Assembly: GCA_013407085.1 (NCBI GenBank)
Contig: JACCGJ010002749.1
Coordinates: 1 to 64,000, forward strand
Direction: 5' to 3'
From: Atriophallophorus winterbourni
Taxonomy: Eukaryota; Platyhelminthes; Trematoda; Plagiorchiida; Microphallidae
DNA: 64,000 nt
Shown here: piece by piece, positions 61,200 to 64,000 of the stretch
How positions within the stretch are numbered: the first letter of the stretch is position 1
Layout of the letters: the number at the start of each line of letters is the position of its first letter
Notes under the pieces: model-generated
Told to the model about the DNA's origin: nothing
Databases searched by the model: none
What the model saw: only the letters and a program-made list of their open reading frames with translations
Position numbers and translations under genes: made by a program

Positions 61200-63950
61200 T
61201 TTCTACTAGAAGCCGGTTTTAGAAATTTACCACACCGAGTCCGTAAACGTTTTACCTAGAGACTAGTCTACAGCGCTCTTTAGCACGTTTGAGTGAATGA
61301 CCGCTGGTACCCAGCTCGGGACTTATGGCATAGAAGTCGTTCATTATAACATCGCTCAACCTCTTCAAGATTCTGAAGGTTTCAATTAAATCGCCTTTTA
61401 AACGACGGCGCGTAAGTGAGAAAAGTTCTAGGGACATCAGTTGTGCAGCGTAAGGTTTTCCTCGCTGACCCTCAATCATGCGATTTGCGAGACCCTGTAC
61501 GCTTTCAAGTCAAGCAATGTCCTTCTTGTAGTGAGGTCACCAAGCCTGGAAAAAAATATTATAAATGCGGATAAACTAATGTCTTGTAGAGTGGTAGGAA
61601 AACATCGGATCTTTAGTTGGACAGCACGGATCTCAGCCGAAAAAGCACTTTGCGAGCACGTTGATTCGCAGCGGCACATTGGTCCTCCAATTCGAATTCA
61701 GTCCTAACTAGTACTCCCAAATAATTAACACGCTGTGGTGTTAACACTGGAAGGATTTTCCGACAACTGGACTGGAATCTTATTAACCAGTGTTGACAAG
61801 ATTTGGATCTCATTAAGATTTAGTGGTAGGTTCCACTAGTATGACTATTTTATGACCCTTTCAAGGTCGTGTATCAGGGTATGTTCATCTGTTGGTTCGA
61901 TTAACTTCACACCATCCGCAGAAATGGAGCAAGGGCACTTCAATCCAGACGACAAGTCATCAGTGAAAATTAAAACAGGACCCAGAACGGACCATTGAGG
62001 TACCCCACAGTTCACGTCTGTTTGGTGCGACAGTGCAGATCATACTAGAACTCTGAATATCCGTACTCTAGGGAAGGCCTTCATATAAGCAAGTAGACTA
62101 CCTGGAAGGCCATTTTGCTGCTAGCTCAATCTCTAAAAGGCTGCGATTAACGGAATCGAATGCCTAGCTGAAATCTATATAGAGGTTTTCGACGACATTC
62201 CCATCATCCATCCTTTTAGTGACAGTATCAGAAAACTGAGAAAATTAGTCAGACAGGATTTACCCCTATGTAATCCATAATGAGTTACACTCAGTAGAGA
62301 ATGCCGACAAAGATGCTGTAGTTTTTCCAATACTTTCAAGACTATTTCAGTCATGCTGACAGGTCTATATTTCCTAAGACTTGACCTGGAACCACCCATG
62401 TTTTTGGTACTATTATAGCTAATTTCCACTCACTATGAACCACTACCAGGTTCAAGCATGAATTTAACTGCTTGCATTAAGGTTCTGTAAGCAGTAAGGC
62501 GAGTTTCTTCAGCAGAATTGAGTGTACACAACCTAGAAACTCAGCTTTGTTGATGCGAACATGGAAAAGGGCTTCAAACACCTCGGTTTCTTTGAAGGAC
62601 AACTGATCTAGTGCAGAAGCACCAGGTAGTACATTGAACAACCTAGACGGAGCATTTAAAGAATTATCACGTCTATGAACGCCACTAAAGAACCTTGAGA
62701 ATGCAGACGCCTTAAGCAGGTCGATATCAGCTACTTTGCCGTCCTCAAGTATCAAATCTCAAATGCTTCTCTTGGTTTTGTCTCTTGATTGAGAGTGTCT
62801 ATACAATATTTTCGGATCGAATTTAACACCCCTAGCTAAGGATAACTCAAACTCCTGCTCGAGCAAACGCTGTATTTTAACACAAGCGTTCCGAGCAGTT
62901 TTTAGCGGACCCAAGAACCAGAAGTGAAAGATAGCTTAGATTGCCACCATGAACGTTCATGTTTACGGATAGACCGAAAAACTGAGGAGTCCATCAGACG
63001 GCCTATGTTGATTTCTCACGACTTGCAGCGAAGCGTGCTTGCCTCGCAAATCTTTTAGACACTTACAAATTCTATCGTAGTTTCCACTTACATTGAAATC
63101 GTTAGTAAACTAAAAGAAAGATTTTGAAATCTACAAGTCTAAAATTACGTCTAGGGCGAACAATAATTTTGTGAAAACACATTACAGCTTTGAAGCTTAT
63201 CATAACATGATCGTTTTCGCGGAGTGGTGTTAGGTATTTTAAAAGTCTAACGGCTTCGGGCCTGGACGATAATACCAGGTCGAGAGTGGATTAAGTGCAT
63301 CAAATACGAAACCTCGTAGGATCAGTCACATGCTGATGCAACGCATGACCGTGAAGCCATTCGAGAAACGTTCCGGATTGCTCGGTGACTACACCTACAG
63401 GGACGGTGAAATCTATGTCTGGAAGGTTGAAATTACCTAACATGAGTACGTTCCAGGTTGATTCAAATAACCCATTGAGCTTCTCAATCAGCTGTGTAAT
63501 CTCCTGCTGGACTGCACTGGGTGTGACGTAGACACAAGTAATTTCGGGGGATGACTAGTAGCAAATCCAGATACACGTAAAAAGTGGATGTTTTTACTGG
63601 CTAGGGATATACCCGTGCCCGTATTGTGCAAGTTATACTCTAGAGAGAGTGCAACGCCACCGGATTTTGTATCGCCAGGTCAATCGCATCTAATGACGAG
63701 ATACTATTCGCGGATGTATATTAGCAGACTAGGTTGAAATTAATTGTCTCTAATTCTCGGTAGATAAATCTAAGTTTATGCCTCTTAGATGTACAATATC
63801 TAATAGAAAATTCCTTCTTAATAGTAAGCCCATTCCAATTATCGACTCCACTCGTGATCATAAGTTCAGATATTCTGCATCGCTTACATTCAACGAGCAT
63901 ATACGTCACGTGATCTCGAAGGCGAAGCAGTGTATATATGATTCATAAGT
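61200..63950 (-). mobile_element. CR1-like retrotransposon, decayed (-), element 4
   Basis: Minus-strand pieces: endonuclease region at 63721-63909 and Val-Leu-Met-Leu-Gly-Asn-Phe-Asn-Leu-Pro near 63415-63450, linker frame 62477-62755, RT Lys-Tyr-Arg-Pro-Val-Ser-Met-Thr near 62350-62375 and His-Tyr-Gly-Leu near 62275, palm Phe-Thr-Asp-Asp-Leu near 61955-61970, thumb Asn-Tyr-Leu-Gly-Val-Leu-Val near 61710-61730, C-terminal Leu-Phe-Ser-Leu-Thr-Arg-Arg-Arg-Leu-Lys-Gly-Asp near 61395-61430. It runs close to the window edge, so its 5' part may continue outside. Confidence 0.78.
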
Positions 63951-64000
63951 TCTTTACTTTTCCACACAGTAAGTTAGAACTTCATAAACGTTTCACTATA

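Noticed and set aside
1..64000. CRISPR arrays, prokaryotic operons or phage genes
   Set aside because: No regularly spaced short repeats and no bacterial-type gene clusters; the gene structure is eukaryotic throughout.

Overview
The window looks like nuclear DNA of a flatworm, most likely a digenean trematode. Three things suggest this. It carries two animal-type, intron-bearing genes. One of them has a 5' block of ultra-short introns (28-33 bp), a pattern known from schistosomes. Most of the rest is debris of RTE-like and CR1/jockey-like non-LTR retrotransposons, plus a small Ty3/gypsy-type LTR element. The species is not determined; flatworm is fairly secure, trematode is inference. No bacterial genes, CRISPR arrays, rRNA or convincing tRNA genes were seen.

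Cellular genes, both on the + strand. (1) About 4.2-12.9 kb: an ankyrin-repeat DHHC palmitoyltransferase of the HIP14 (ZDHHC17/13)/Akr1 type. Three coding exons join in phase to 613 codons: six ankyrin-like repeats, about six membrane segments and an intact DHHC cysteine-rich domain. (2) About 18.5-37.0 kb: the Split ends (SPEN/SHARP) orthologue. Eleven coding exons join in phase to 2659 codons: four RRMs, a Ser/Arg/Lys-rich middle and a C-terminal SPOC domain. Its introns grow from about 30 bp at the 5' end to 5.4 kb in the middle. The two genes are transcribed in the same direction, 5.6 kb apart. Nothing suggests they act in one pathway: one modifies proteins at membranes, the other is a nuclear RNA-binding transcription cofactor.

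Mobile DNA by region. 0-4 kb: a CR1-like tail (-) and a decayed RTE-like element with 5' leader, endonuclease and RT (+). 4.5-14 kb (introns and 3' flank of gene 1): a foldback repeat, several CR1-like 3' ends all antisense to the gene, opposed halves of CR1-like elements, and a nested RTE insertion with a clear target-site duplication. 14-18.5 kb: intergenic, one CR1-like tail. SPEN introns: many copies of a short dispersed repeat (Rep-A), one split by a later retrotransposon insertion. 37-43 kb: retrotransposon 3' ends. 44.7-46.0 kb: a 1.34-kb LTR element with 187-bp LTRs, primer-binding site, polypurine tract and 5-bp target duplication. 46.6-51.7 kb: a 0.7-kb direct-repeat pair around a near full-length inactive RTE element (-). 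53-64 kb: four decayed CR1-like elements, two on each strand.

No wholly new biological system is evident. The best candidates for a second look are the miniature LTR element with an internally duplicated Gag-like N-terminus, the Rep-A/Rep-C families that share microsatellite-bounded ends, the dated nested insertions, and the tiny SPEN introns. All boundaries and identities come from reading the sequence by eye; no database search was run.
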